Shown: positions 1-11,363, counted from the stretch's first letter. The stretch is DNA of 64,000 nucleotides from Bemisia tabaci (GCF_918797505.1 NC_092802.1:19985883-20049882), one strand, 5' to 3'. The notes: a model not told the origin generated them from the sequence alone. A program made the numbers and translations.

Positions 1-120
1 GCGCACTCCAGGGCTCTGCGCCACCCAAACGCCACATGTGCCTATCTTCCGATCGGTCATTAGGTAACTGACAACGCAACACCTCCTCGATTGACGCTCT
101 GCCACAATCCCCTCATAGCA

Positions 121-630
121 TAATGGAGATATTGCATGTGTGAGGAATTTGCGATTTGACTGTTGATCCTGATGTGAAAGTTCGCGAGAAACACGATGTG
201 GCCACTAGTTTTCTCTAAAATTAACTCTCAAGCTCAAAAAAAGCTCTCAAGTTGAGGCCGAAATGGTGGGGATATCCCGCCCTACCCTGAGAGTCCACCT
301 CTACAGAAAGACAAACTCTCTATGCAAAGATAGGGAGCAAATACGTTAGCAGGGATGCCGTCCTTTCAGTTTAAGAGTCCCAAATAAAGTGGCAACCCTA
401 TGTATGTATTTGCTCCCTATCTTTGCATGGAGAGTTTTGTCTTGATGTAGAGGTGGACTCTCAGGATAGCGTGGGGTATCCCCTCCATTTTGGCCTCAAC
501 TTGAGAGCTTTTTTTGAGCTTGGGAGTTAATTTCAGAGAAAACCAGTGGCACCGTCGCGTTTCTCGCGAACTTTTACAAAAGAATCAACAGTCAAATCGC
601 AAATTCCTCACACACGCAACATCTCCATTA
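121..630. mobile_element. Palindromic DNA element (copy A), upstream of pectin-lyase gene
   Basis: The left half (about 121-345) is repeated in inverted orientation in the right half (about 395-630), starting TAATGGAGAT and ending with the complement. The core of both arms includes GAGAGTCCACCTCTAC. A second copy lies at 6112-6621. No ORF of note is inside. It ends about 70 bp before the splice site of coding exon 1, so it may supply upstream transcript or promoter sequence. Confidence 0.75.
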
Positions 631-722
631 TTTGCTTGTTTCATAGTTTCACAGACACGCTACATTTCGTTGCAACCTCTAAACTTGTTTCCGTTTCCAG
701 ATCCGGTATCAACATCAGCGGG

Positions 723-3700
723 ATGCGCTCGACGATGAGCCGGCTGCTCCCTCTGGTGACGATCCTGCTGAGCCTGTCCTGCTCGCAGGTGGGGGCCCAC
801 GCGGCGTCGGCGTCGTTCCTGTACGCCAAGGCGGAGACGAAGCGGAAGTACGGGAGCGGCTACGGGTTCGGCGGGGACGCCCGCGGCGGGGAGTCCGGCG
901 AGACGATCGAGGTGTTCACGAAGGAGGAGCTGGCGCGGGCCCTCTGCAACAGGGTCAAGGACGGCTACTGCCTCGACGCCGCGCCGCGCAACGTCATCCT
1001 CCAGGACGAGGTCGACTTCACCACCGACGACGGCATCGTCACCGAGCCCGGCTGCGACAACGATGCCGTCAAGCATCCCGAGTGCACCGTCATCAAGAGG
1101 CATATCCTCAATAGGTAGGTTCGTTGGATTCGTTCAAAAGTCACCAAAAAATATCGCGGAAAACGCACAACGCTATGACAGTTCTTGCACCCCTAGGAAT
1201 CTCTAAAATCACGTGAAAAATATCGTCCTAGCTTAATGTCGGATGCACGAGGATACCCTTGGCTCATGAATTGAACAATTATTAGAGAAGATATGACAAA
1301 ATGATCTAATCTGCTGAAATACGCGTGTTTAAATGGGAAATGCCGCCAGATGACGTCACTAGGCGGTGCATTTTCTCAATTTTAAATCTATTTTATACTA
1401 TTTCCCATATCAGGAAAAAATTATAGAAAATACCGCGAAGTTAGCTCTTTAAGCACTCTCAGATGGAGCCAGAGACAAGAGACCCTCCACTGGCCTCTTA
1501 GCGACAGGTGGAAGCTTTTACTCTCGGGGTTTCAACGATTCCTTATGGACAATTACTAGGAAGCAACAGTCATCACCCTAGTTTCGGCTGTTGACTTACC
1601 TACATGGTGGATGATGAGCTTCAGATGACGTCATGAGCCAAACAAGTTTCCCAAACGTCGGCCATTTTCGGCTTGTTTGCAAAATGAAACTGCCAACACG
1701 TTATTGAACATCAACCATGTAGGTAAGTGAACAGTAGAATGCTGAAGTCCCGAAAGTAAAAGCTTCCACAATGGCCAAGATACTAGTGGAGGGTCTCTTG
1801 TCTCTGTGCAAAAGTCACAAAAAATATCGCGGGAAATGCACAACACTATGAGAGTTTTTGCGCCCCTAGGAATCTCCAAAATCACGTGAAATACATCGTC
1901 CTAGCTTAAAGTCGCTTAAACGTCGCAGAAAGTTGTTTGTGAAGCGCACAACACCATAACCGCATTTGCATTTCTAAGAATCTGCGAAATCACGTTAAAT
2001 GCATGCTCCAAACATGGATTCGTTCAAAAGTACGAGGGTCATCCAAAAAGTAAGTTCACCCCTTTCGTATCTCCGAAACTAAAAGGGATAAATCAAATCG
2101 GTAAAGAAGAACTTCTTACTTACATCCTCAGCTCTCCATAGGTACCAAGGTTTTTTAAATTTGGACCACTCGTTGCCGAGATATTCGATTTCTACGTGAA
2201 CAACTCCCGTCAGTTCCGTCCACCAAACGACGCGCTGATATGAGATGCACCACGCGCTGTCGCGTCGCTTTTGTCTTCTGGGACTCTCGAGGAGTACTTC
2301 TCGTCCATTATTTGGAGAAAAGGTGTACAATCAATGCACCACGGTATTGTGGAATATTGAATTCGTTGCGATTGGCAATAAAAAACGAGCGACCGGGTCT
2401 CTTGTCTCGTGGTCCCCTATTCCTTCACGATAATGCCAGACCTCACACGGCGAAAGAGACCCAAAATTTGTTGAACAAATTTGCGTGGGAGGTGTCTCCT
2501 CATCCTCCATACTCTCCAGACCTTGCCCCGAATGACTATCATCTTTTCCCGCAACTCAAGAAGCACTTCGAGAACGATCAGCATGTGATGGAAGCAGTCA
2601 ATGGCTGGTTCAAGAGTCAACCAAAAGAGTTCTTTGAGAACGGCATTAAGAAGCTTCAGAAACGCTATGAAAAAGGCATCAATAGGAACGGAAATTACGT
2701 CGAAAAATAGGTAGGATTGTTTTAAAGCTAATCTTAGAATATTTGAGTTGGTTGTTCCTACGTAGATGTGGGGGGAACACAGTCAATTCAGGTAGCGTGA
2801 CGGAATCGCAGAGCGTCGTTTGGTGGACGGAATTGGTCGGGAGTTGTTCACGTAAAAATCGAATATCTCGGCAACCAGTGTCCAAATTTATAAATCTTGG
2901 TACCTATGGAGAGCTGAAGATATAAGTAAGAAGTTCTTTTTTACCGATTTGATTTATCTCTTTTTGTTTCGGAGATACGAAAGGGGTGAACTTACTTTTT
3001 GGATGACCCTCGTATAATAAAAAAATTATAGAAAATACTCCGAAATCAGCTCTTTAAGCACTTTCAGCTGGAGCAATAAAAATTTTGCATGCAAATTCTC
3101 AATTCGCTTGATTAATTTCCTACGACTATCCACCAGGTACGACTCGTGCCGCGGGCGTCCGATGGTGCAGGTGGCCTACTCGCACGCGGGCGTGGCGCCT
3201 CTCCTGGTGGGCTCGAACAAGACGCTCCGCGGCGGCGGGACCATCGTCGGGAGCGGGCTCCTCTTCCGCGGCGTGAGCAACGTCTTCGTCTCCGGGATCT
3301 TCATCGACGCTATCAACCCCCGCGTCGCCTTCGCCGGCGCCGCCTTCACCGTCGACAACTCCACCCGCGTCTTCATCGACAACTGCACCGTCCGCGAGAC
3401 CGGCATCTTCGTCCGCACCCGCGGCCGCCAGAACGCCTTCACCGTCTCCAACTCCCTCTTCTACGGGGCCGACGAGTACATTCCCTCCTGTGGAGACTAC
3501 CACTTCTTCCTCTGGTCAGTATTCTTTCGTTCACTGAGAAAAAAAGTTCGGTCTAATGCCCGCGTCCCACGATCAAATCAACCCTTCAAATACTCATCAA
3601 GTGCAAGATGGCGACTGGCTTTCGCACAAGTCCGCTATCAAAAGTTAGCGGGCCGTCAAGTGTTGATGAACCCGCCATCTTGCATTCGATAAGTATTTGA

Positions 3701-5933
3701 TAAGTTCATTTGATCGTGGGACACAAACGTTCGGTTTTCCATATCATCCTAACTATTCAGTTGGGCAAACTGAACTTTCGGTTGGTCAAACTGAACTTTC
3801 GGTCCGTCAAACTGAAATTTCGGTTCATGTGGCCGAACTTTGTTCGTCAGTTCACTTTACAGCTGAAGTTTGGTTGCAAGAACCGGAAGTTCGGTTTGAC
3901 GAATGGGAAATTTGGTTTGACAAACGGAATAAGTTGGGATGAAATGGAAGGCCTAACTCAGGTCCATACGACCGAACTTTTATATTCAGTGATTTATTTT
4001 GGGAAACCTTCAGGTGAATTCATATGCCTTGTCCACACGAGCGCAGTTTGGAAGCATTGAACTGGGGGTTCCCGTAAAATGATACAGGTAAAGAAGTTCC
4101 TGAAACAAGTTCGCTCCAAGTCCCTCAAAATGCGCTCGTGTGGACCTGCTGTTAATGGAGCGAGATAAATAGATGTTGGTCGATTATGTGTTGTGTAACA
4201 TGATATGTACAGTGAGCCCCAATAAATTATAATTGTATGAGCAGAACTGCGTTGCAAGTGTTGAAGGCAATTTATTTAATCAGGCACTTTTATCAAAAGC
4301 CCATGCAGGCAGTCAAATTTTGGTCATTTCGGAAGTTCTTATGTTTTTGACAAAGGGCTCTCAAGTTTTTAGCGTTTTCAGAGTAAAATCCCATCAAATT
4401 CACAACATTTTCTAGTAATTTTCTTTCTAAAAGCTCCTCGTGAGTTTTAATTGTAAAAATTTAAGAAATTTTGTATTTGATGAGATTTTGTGCATTTTGA
4501 GATGAATCTTAGTTTAGGAGCTAGAAATCCTAACAGATACCGCTGTATGATGCACATTTTTACAGTGAATTTTTTCCAACATAAGTAAAGAATTATTCAT
4601 CAAAAGAACCGAAATTTTAATTGAGATTACTTTACTATTTGTCCAGGCATTTGACAAAATGCCAAGGATTATTTACCAGCGATATGCAAGCTCTGTGCAC
4701 ATGGTTCTTTTCAGCAAAAATACGCCCATTTCTAAAGTACCTATAATAAGAGAGTATAACCACCAGTGTTACCACCTCTGATTGGCTCAGCCATCTTAGG
4801 CTGAATGGAGCCCTTAGGCTTAGGACCCAAAAATAGCGGACGCCATAAGTTAATGTAACGCAAAATGACTCAAAATGTAGTTTTCTTTGCTTATCGTAAC
4901 GAGAAATCTACCCAAATGCACTTTTGCGACTTCTTTACATATTTTTACGGCTAATCGTGCGCAATTTTCGAGAAAAATTATCTTAGATGTAGTAAGGTTG
5001 GCAGCAAGTGCGGTTGGTGATAACCGTCAAAAGTTGGCAATGACCCCCTCCCATCCTCAAAAACCAAAACAAAGCACCGCCACTTTTGGGTCCTAAGCCT
5101 CTCCATGGGGCCCAGTCAGAGACAAGAGACCCTCCACTGGCCTTCTAGCGACAGGTGCGGAAGCTTTTACTTTCGGGGTTTCAACAATTCCTTATGGAAA
5201 ATTATTAGGGAGGAACAGTCATCACCCTAATTTCGGCTGTTGACCTACCTACATGGTCGATGATGAGTTTCGGAAGACGTCATGAGCCAAACAAGTTTCC
5301 CAAACGTCGGCCATTTTCGGCTTGTTTGCGAAACGAAACTGCCAACAAGTTGTTGAACATCAACCATGTAGGTAAGTCAACAGTAGAATGCTGAAGTCCC
5401 GAAAGTAAAAGCTTCCACAATGGCCAAGGTACTGGTGTAGGGTCTCTTGTCTCTGGGCCCAGTGGCCATACTCTCTTAATATAGGTACTCTACCCATTTC
5501 TAATGGAAAACCTCGCTTTTCCAGGTTGGTGGACTCGTACCACGACCGGGTGACGTTCTACAAGAACCGGGTGGTCAACGCCCTGGGCTCGGGCTTCAGC
5601 ACGTCGACGCCGTCGTCGGCGATCATCCACCTCATCTGCAACACGTTCGTCAACTCCTCGATGGAGGCCATGGTCTACGCCCAGGGCGACGCCACCGTCC
5701 TCGCCGAGGGCAACTCCTTCAGGGCCACCCACCGGGCCGGGCTCCCCTTCGGCGGCGCCGTCTACATGCCGCGGGTCCCGCCCGACTCCAAGCGCTGCAA
5801 GCCCCTCATCGACCGCATCTGCCTCCTCAACGAGATCTCCGAGGCCCAGTGCGGGACCGATGGCTGCCGCACCAACGAAGAGGTTCTCCAGACGTTCAAG
5901 ATGCTCGACCGCTCTTTCCTCGCTGCCTTTTAG
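723..5933 (+). CDS. Secreted pectin-lyase-like protein (PL1 family), 3 exons, probable horizontal transfer
   Basis: Exons join(723..1114, 3137..3514, 5525..5933) give 392 aa; every border is GT/AG and the frame is kept through all joins. A second ATG at 735 is followed by a clear signal peptide (basic start, hydrophobic Leu/Val core, Ala-rich cleavage region). A 3' splice site at 699-700 suggests a non-coding upstream exon. The middle exon carries the parallel beta-helix signature of pectin lyases: SNKTL..GG, a V-F-V-S-G-I rung, the INP motif, FTVD and the VFIDN rung, then a Cys-Gly-Asp-Tyr-His stretch. Exon 3 holds VLAEGN, as in fungal pectin lyases, and a Cys-rich tail (six Cys). Fungal enzymes of this family cleave methylated pectin by beta-elimination and are about 360-380 aa, so the length fits. 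The exons are visibly GC-rich while introns and flanks are AT-rich. Catalytic positions appear replaced (see findings), so activity is doubtful. Both introns are filled with transposons. Confidence 0.82.
1131..1235. repeat. Direct repeat unit, also at 1806-1902 (intron 1)
   Basis: About 100 bp containing CCCCTAGGAATCTC and ATCACGTGAAA recurs at 1806-1902 with some mismatches. A second pair (about 1420-1469 and 3020-3080, with AGCTCTTTAAGCACT) also repeats in the same intron. The intron seems to have grown by duplication as well as by insertion. Confidence 0.6.
1470..1805. mobile_element. hAT-like MITE, copy 1 (intron 1)
   Basis: Terminal inverted repeat CAGAGACAAGAGACCCTCCA at the left and its complement at the right. 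It is nearly identical to the copy at 5117-5455, which has an 8-bp target duplication. For this copy I cannot see a clean 8-bp duplication, so one flank may have changed. Confidence 0.72.
2031..3014. mobile_element. mariner-like element with internal deletion
   Basis: Bounded by TA dinucleotides and long matching inverted ends (TACGAGGGTCATCCAAAAAG and complement, continuing for over 70 bp). It is about 980 bp, shorter than a full mariner, and carries only the C-terminal part of a transposase. Non-autonomous; sits in intron 1 of the pectin-lyase-like gene. Confidence 0.85.
2240..2710 (+). pseudogene. mariner transposase, truncated (DD34D catalytic region)
   Basis: The reading frame has the C-terminal mariner catalytic core: FWDSRG (first Asp), HDNARPH (second Asp) and PPYSPDLAPNDYHLF (third Asp). 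The spacing from the second to the third Asp is 34 residues, the DD34D signature. The N-terminal helix-turn-helix DNA-binding half is missing, and the frame enters directly at the first Asp. The open frame reaches a stop just before the right end of the element, so this is a fairly young internal-deletion derivative, not a working transposase. Confidence 0.83.
3567..3721. mobile_element. Short palindromic MITE (intron 2)
   Basis: Arms starting CCCACGATCAAAT and ending ATTTGATCGTGGG fold back over about 155 bp; GCAAGATGGCG and its complement lie within the arms. Confidence 0.65.
3755..3830. repeat. Short tandem repeat, about 18-20 bp unit
   Basis: Three to four imperfect units around CAAACTGAACTTTCGGT follow each other just downstream of the palindromic MITE. 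Confidence 0.55.
4738..5488. mobile_element. Inverted-repeat element hosting a nested hAT MITE (intron 2)
   Basis: Ends near GTACCTATAATAAGAGAGTA (left) and the approximate complement TACTCTCTTAATATAGGTAC (right). A second internal pair (GGACCCAAAAA near 4823, TTTTGGGTCCTAAGCC near 5085) strengthens the pairing. The hAT MITE 5117-5455 sits inside it. Confidence 0.55.
5117..5455. mobile_element. hAT-like MITE, copy 2, with 8-bp target duplication
   Basis: Inverted ends CAGAGACAAGAGACCC... are flanked by the direct repeat GGCCCAGT at 5109-5116 and 5456-5463. An 8-bp duplication with CAG-type ends is the hAT signature. No transposase inside. Confidence 0.85.
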
Positions 5934-5969
5934 CCTCGAGGATTCTTAGGGATAACGAATGTGGCAAGA

Positions 5970-7083
5970 CTGCCGTGATAGCGAAGTGAGCAGTAAGTGC
6001 GAAAATGAAGTTTTGAGAAAACGGGCTCAGAAGAATCTGACCGGAAAATTGTATTGGAAGAAGCCTCCGTTCTTTCTCAAATTATCACTAATCGTCCGAA
6101 AGACTCCTGAAAATGGAGACATTGCATGTGTGAGGGATTTGCGATTTGACCGATGATTCTTATGTAAAAGTTCGCGAGAAACACGATGGTGCCACTGGTT
6201 TTCTCTGAAATCAACTCCCAAGCTCAAAAAAAGCTCTCAAAGTTTAGGGCGTAATGGAGGGGATATCCCACGCTATCCTGAGAGTCCACCTCTACATCAA
6301 GACAAACTCTCCATGCAAAGATAGGTAGCAAATACATTGACAGGGCTGCCACTTTATTTGGGGACTCCAAAACTGAAAACACGGCAACCCTGCTAATGTA
6401 TTTGCTTTCTATCTCAGCATGGAGAGTTTGTCTTGATGTAGAGGTGGACTCTCAGGATAGCGTGGGATATCCATTCCATTTTGGCCTCAACTTGAGAGCT
6501 TTTTTTGAGCTTGGGAGTTGATTTCAGAGAAAACCAGTGGCACCATCGTGTTTCTCGCCAACTTTTACACATGAATCAATAGTCAAATTGCAAATTCTTC
6601 ACACATGCAACATCTACATTATCACCAATCGGTCGAAAGACTCCTAAAAATTGTTCAGATGATTAAAAATCGATTGATTTTATTTCAATTACATAAAAAG
6701 GGTATTTTTCATTTTCATGCTAGGTAATTGCTCGGCAAGACATCCGTAAGTGCTATCTACTCCATGCTTTCGAGGTTCCGCCTCGGACAAACATCAAACA
6801 CATTTTCAGGTTAGAAATTGGCAGAGGAGAACGGCACTTAACTTGAAAGCACTGTTTTCATTGGCTCTCTGGAGGAAAATTGTCACTTACTGCTGTTTTG
6901 TCTGAAAATACGTCATTTTTTGCGCACTTGCGGTTTTCTCAAATGTCTCGTTTTGATAGAATTAAGATGAATCTTGCTGTTTTAGTTATTTCAGTGTTTT
7001 CATCTAAAAGAGATTCGACGAATTTTGAAGGAGACTCGATTTCGAAAATTTGACCCTTACTGCTCACTTCGCTATCACGGCAG
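5970..7083. mobile_element. Inverted-repeat element with AAGA duplication, containing palindromic copy B
   Basis: The ends CTGCCGTGATAGCGAAGTGA (5970) and the complement ending at 7083 match over about 25 bp. AAGA occurs directly outside both ends (5966-5969 and 7084-7087). It starts about 40 bp after the stop of the pectin-lyase-like gene, so it probably lies in or next to its 3' UTR. Confidence 0.7.
6112..6621. mobile_element. Palindromic DNA element (copy B), downstream of pectin-lyase gene
   Basis: Same fold-back element as 121-630. It is flanked by an imperfect direct repeat of about 30 bp (around 6085-6112 and 6620-6649, containing GAAAGACTCCT), longer than any normal target duplication. 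This suggests insertion into a pre-existing repeat or a local rearrangement. Confidence 0.75.
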
Positions 7084-7106
7084 AAGAGGCTACGATCCCT
7101 GCAGCC

Positions 7107-7337
7107 TGATTGTTGAAATTAATAGACAAAGCTATAGATAAAGAAGACAAAAGGGATTCTATTGGTAGAAGCGGGTGGTTGCAATGAACACAAGTCGTAG
7201 GTGATGTAGTACCCTTTCTTTAGTCCATCAATTTCTCCCTCAATCTATAAGAACCTTTAATTTTCATCAATAAGATCACTCTATACTTTATATATACTCT
7301 TTGTCTATCGTTTTGTCTATAAATTTCAACAATCAGC
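7107..7337. mobile_element. Small MITE with TIR CTGATTGTTGAAAT
   Basis: CTGATTGTTGAAATTAATAG near 7108 is matched by its complement near 7318-7335. The same end sequence recurs inside each unit of the tandem array at 11364-12262, so the array probably derives from this family. Confidence 0.55.
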
Positions 7338-7806
7338 CCACTGCCCGCTTCATGGACAAACCATGTTTCTGTTTTGCGCACTAACTCTCTTTTTCGCCCT
7401 AAGAGTTGTGTTCAAAGTTATTTTTTAGACAGCTCTACCCCCTAAGACGTCGCATATTATGGCGATTCTTGAAAGTTGGCAACACTGTATTTCCTGTATT
7501 TAAATGTATGTATAACAATCGGTTCTCGGCGAGGCAAACTTGTTTCACCTAATATCGATATTTTTTAAAGAATTTAAATGGGAAGAAAAACAGTGCTGTC
7601 AACTTTCGAAAGCGCCGCAGTTCCATATCGATGGCTGAAGTGCGAGACCACGGTGCCCCGTTTGCGATGTTGTAAACTTTCAGTCATACTTTATTTTTTC
7701 CTCGCAAAGCTAGTCAACTTAACTAATTGAAAATTTCCTCCTTTTTTCTTCCCTGTTAGTGGAATATTAGGTAGACATTTCAAGCTATAAAGTTTTTTAG
7801 GTTATA

Positions 7807-9309
7807 GGACATTTCGTCAACGATTTTTTGTCCGCGCACCTGCTTTTTCCAGTAATTTACGTCCACGCGTTTTTTCGGCACGGGAGTTTTGGTCCACGCG
7901 CCAGTTGAGACCCAAAGTTAATTGGCTAACATGTAAATACAAACGACAATTGCTCACGACGTTTTTGGATGAAAATGTATAATGTCTTGGAGGATGAGGG
8001 TTTGCTTGTTTTTTGGTTTTGTCTGTTTGGTTCAACGGAGAGTAATATATAGTTGAGAGTTTTGGTAAAAATGGGGGAGCGTCAATTCCATGAGACAAGA
8101 TTCACTAAAACTCTCTACACCTCTTTGGTGTGACAGGACTTAATTATCTTTCAAGAAATTCCCACCTTGTTATACCTGAACCGGATAAACCTCTATATTT
8201 GCCTCAGCTAAAGGCTCTTAGATTTTTCCTGAGTACAATAAGTATCTTGATTTATTTTGCGAGGAAAGATCTGTACTTTTAAAGGATGCCTGTCATTCTT
8301 CATACGTTCAATTTCGCATAGTACTGTGCAACACCTCTGTTGTGAAATAGTTGCTTCAAGCGCCGCCGTACCGCGAGCGAGCGGCCAGCGCGAAACGCGC
8401 ATTGGCGCCCACAAACCTAAGTGGATACTTCAAGCATTGTGCAATGCGTGAAGTATCCACTTAGGTTTGTAGGCGCCAGTGAGCCTCTCGCGCTGGCAGC
8501 ACGCCGCGCGCCGCTCCGCTCTGTTAAGCTACAATATTTATACTCGCATAGTAAGCGTTTTTTAACTCATGATTTTGAAATGTTTGCACACTCTGCATTC
8601 ATTATTCTCATTTAAATTGATGGGAAAAAAATATGTATCAATTTATCAAAGGAGAATAATAATATAATGTGTGTTTTTTAAATATTGGTGGTTCCGTGTC
8701 AAATTTAATGATTTCCAAAGCACTTTAATTTTTTTCTTTTACATTCTGTGCTTTTATTGTGCTGCAGCGAGGTGTACGCGCTACCAAACGCTCAAAATTT
8801 GACGTATTTGACTCTAAAAGATCGATGTACAAATGGGTTAAAACTAAAGATTGCGTGCTTCTTGGTTTTTTTCCCTCTTTTATTCATTTTTGCAGTTTCT
8901 GTCGACACAATTGCGGCTCATTGAGATTAATGTCACTTGGAAAAGGTTTTACAAATATTTGCCACGTTTTAAAAATGTAAATGTTTTCAAAATGAAGTAA
9001 AAAAAAATTAAAAAATTAAGAAAAAAGTACCTGTGCATATATGAGGTATATTGTACATCGAATATTTTAAGGGTAGAAATAAAACCAAATATTCATCAAT
9101 GACAATTTAAAAAGATGATTTAAAAGGAGAAAGTAATAACATTTCATTTAGAAAATGAGCAACCATAACAACACCTCTTTCTCTCTCAGTTTCTCATATA
9201 CCGACTAAAATATAACGCTTGGACCAAGTCACTGTTGGTTATTTTACGTGTGGGCGTATACTACTGGACAAAAAAGGTGCGCGGACAAAAAATCGTTGAC
9301 AAAATGTCC
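7807..9309. mobile_element. 1.5-kb inverted-repeat element
   Basis: An inverted repeat of about 48 bp with few mismatches (GTCCGCGCACCTG at left, complement at right) bounds 1.5 kb. The interior has no recognisable protein; it contains the 8405-8476 hairpin and a stretch related to 10610-10850. Confidence 0.65.
8405..8476. repeat. Near-perfect hairpin, about 33-bp stem
   Basis: GGCGCCCACAAACCTAAGTG near 8404 pairs with its complement ending near 8477, around a short loop. Related single-arm sequences (AAGTATCCTGCAGACTTGTA type) occur at about 10660-10700 and three times at 24120-24330. Confidence 0.75.
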
Positions 9310-11363
9310 TGAAACCGTTTCGGAACCCTCCTCGAAAAAATAAACTAGGGGCGGATATTTTGAAACGCCGCACACTGGGCCGATTCAATAGAGGAAGTCG
9401 GACAAATTCTGGAAACTTTGAAAGCCTATACCTATTTTCGAGAATGTGAAACAAATAAGTTTAAGTGTCGTGCTATCAGTTTCTCCTTGAAATTACCTTT
9501 CGGAGACATCCTTTGAAACGGAATTTGTTACTAAATAAACATAAAAATTTGAAATTTTAGCCCAAAATTTCACGTCCGACTTCATATATTAGTTCGTTCC
9601 ACTTTGCGCCGTATTAGATATATGTGGTGTCTTACTTTAGCCATCGATACGGTTTGAGCTGTGATTTATAGAGATTCAAGGTGAGCTTGAGCTCATAGCA
9701 TCAGTTTTCGCATCAGTTTTGACATTTTTGCGAGCATCGAGTGACATTGAACAGTTTAACTTTGGAAATGAATCCTTGCGAGGAATTACAACGATTTACT
9801 CTGACATTTTATTTCAGGAGTCGGATAAAAGTACTCACATACCAAGAATTAAATATTTCACCAAAAATTGTTTCGAAATAGACAGACAGTAGAAAATATA
9901 GATCACGCAAGACAAATTATTTTGAAATTAGACATAGTTCCAGAAATCAAAAGCCTTCTCACACTTCTCGATGAATTCTTTCAAGTTTATAAGTAAATCG
10001 TGTAGTACGTAGTTGTTAAGTTTTGTAAATAAATCCAAGTTCAACAATCAACAAAATCCGTAAGACTTTCATGCTTTGAGTAACCTTTTGTATTGAACAC
10101 ACGATATTCAATTATTGTACCTGTACATAATTTATTTATTTTTTTTTTTAAAGTAACAATTTTTTAAACGCCTTTTTAGCCTGAGTAACTAAACACAGAG
10201 CCGCAGTCGAAGACTTTTTTTCTAAACGGGCACGCATGAATTGGCGTTAAAATTCATATCTTAGTTAATCTTAAAGCTTGGTCAAGCTGTCCTGTTTTGG
10301 AACACAAATAAAGTCGGAATAAAAAATACGTAAGTATGAAAAAACAAACTTCCGGAAGGTTGTGCAAGTCTCTTATTTTCTTAAATTGGTTGGGGTCCAT
10401 TAAATCAATTTTTCTTTTAAAACAAATGTCCTCTTTGAAGAGGTGAAATTAAAACTACAGGGGTTTTCATTTACACGATTCATCTCATTTATTTCTGTAA
10501 ACTAATGCTTCAATTCTCAATTCACTTAAGATACAAATATGCTGTTACTGTCTGCAAAAATTTTAAAGAGTTTCCAGCATTTTAGCTGCTCATCGACGCA
10601 GTGTCCAACACTAACAAGAGATTATGAATTTTCAACGATTAATGCGCGCACCGCAGTGGATGCGGAATGCAAGAAGTATTCCTACAGTCTTGTAGGCGCT
10701 GATATGCGTTAATTTCGCAGCGACCGCTTTTTGTTCGGAGCGATTAGTCCAACTCGCGGAGTCAGCGGTTTTCAACTTGGTACGAGCATTAAATTTTTGC
10801 ACACTCTGTATGGATTACTGTCATTAAAGATGATAAAAAAATGGCATAAAATATTACTAATTTTATTCTGTTCGTTTACAAAATGGACAATCCCATGCCC
10901 GCATCTTTTATGAAACTGCGTTGATTTCTCAGCCTCTGGATTCTCCTAAACAGCGGCAGTACTCATTGAATCCTCAGAAGAGGAGTGGTTCATTTTCGAA
11001 CTTAAAAAAAAGCAGTTTTATGACACCAAAATTAATCCGTGGGAAATTTCTTAGATATTTTAACCGAACTGTGGTGAGAGGCCACTCCGCGGCGAGAATC
11101 GGCGTACCCAATTAAATCAACTTAACAGCACTAAACACACTCAACGCTAGAGACTAATTGCTAAGTTTGAGACGATCACTTGAATAATGTACGCGTTGTC
11201 TTGTTGGTCCCGTGAACTCGCTTGGAAAGGAGGTGACGGTTCCCTCGGGACGGGCCGATTTAATAATGCATTCGATTGGGACTGACTCGAACGACTGTCT
11301 ACAGACACAGAGGAACCATACGTTCATGATTCGTGATTAAGATGGGCGAAACATTCGTTAGAC
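9310..11363. other. Unassigned AT-rich DNA
   Basis: No convincing coding region. About 10610-10850 resembles the 8340-8640 repeat (shared TTTGCACACTCTG and flanking pattern), so it is probably another copy of a dispersed repeat. The rest holds only A/T runs and short ORFs without recognisable motifs. Confidence 0.5.

Noticed and set aside
660..1103. Open reading frame of 147 codons on the minus strand opposite pectin-lyase exon 1
   Set aside because: It is the antisense shadow of a GC-rich exon; the plus-strand frame has the signal peptide, family motifs and splice sites.
3126..3503. Minus-strand and second plus-strand frames across pectin-lyase exon 2
   Set aside because: High GC removes stop codons in all frames. 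Their Arg/Pro- or Gly/Asp-rich composition is not protein-like.
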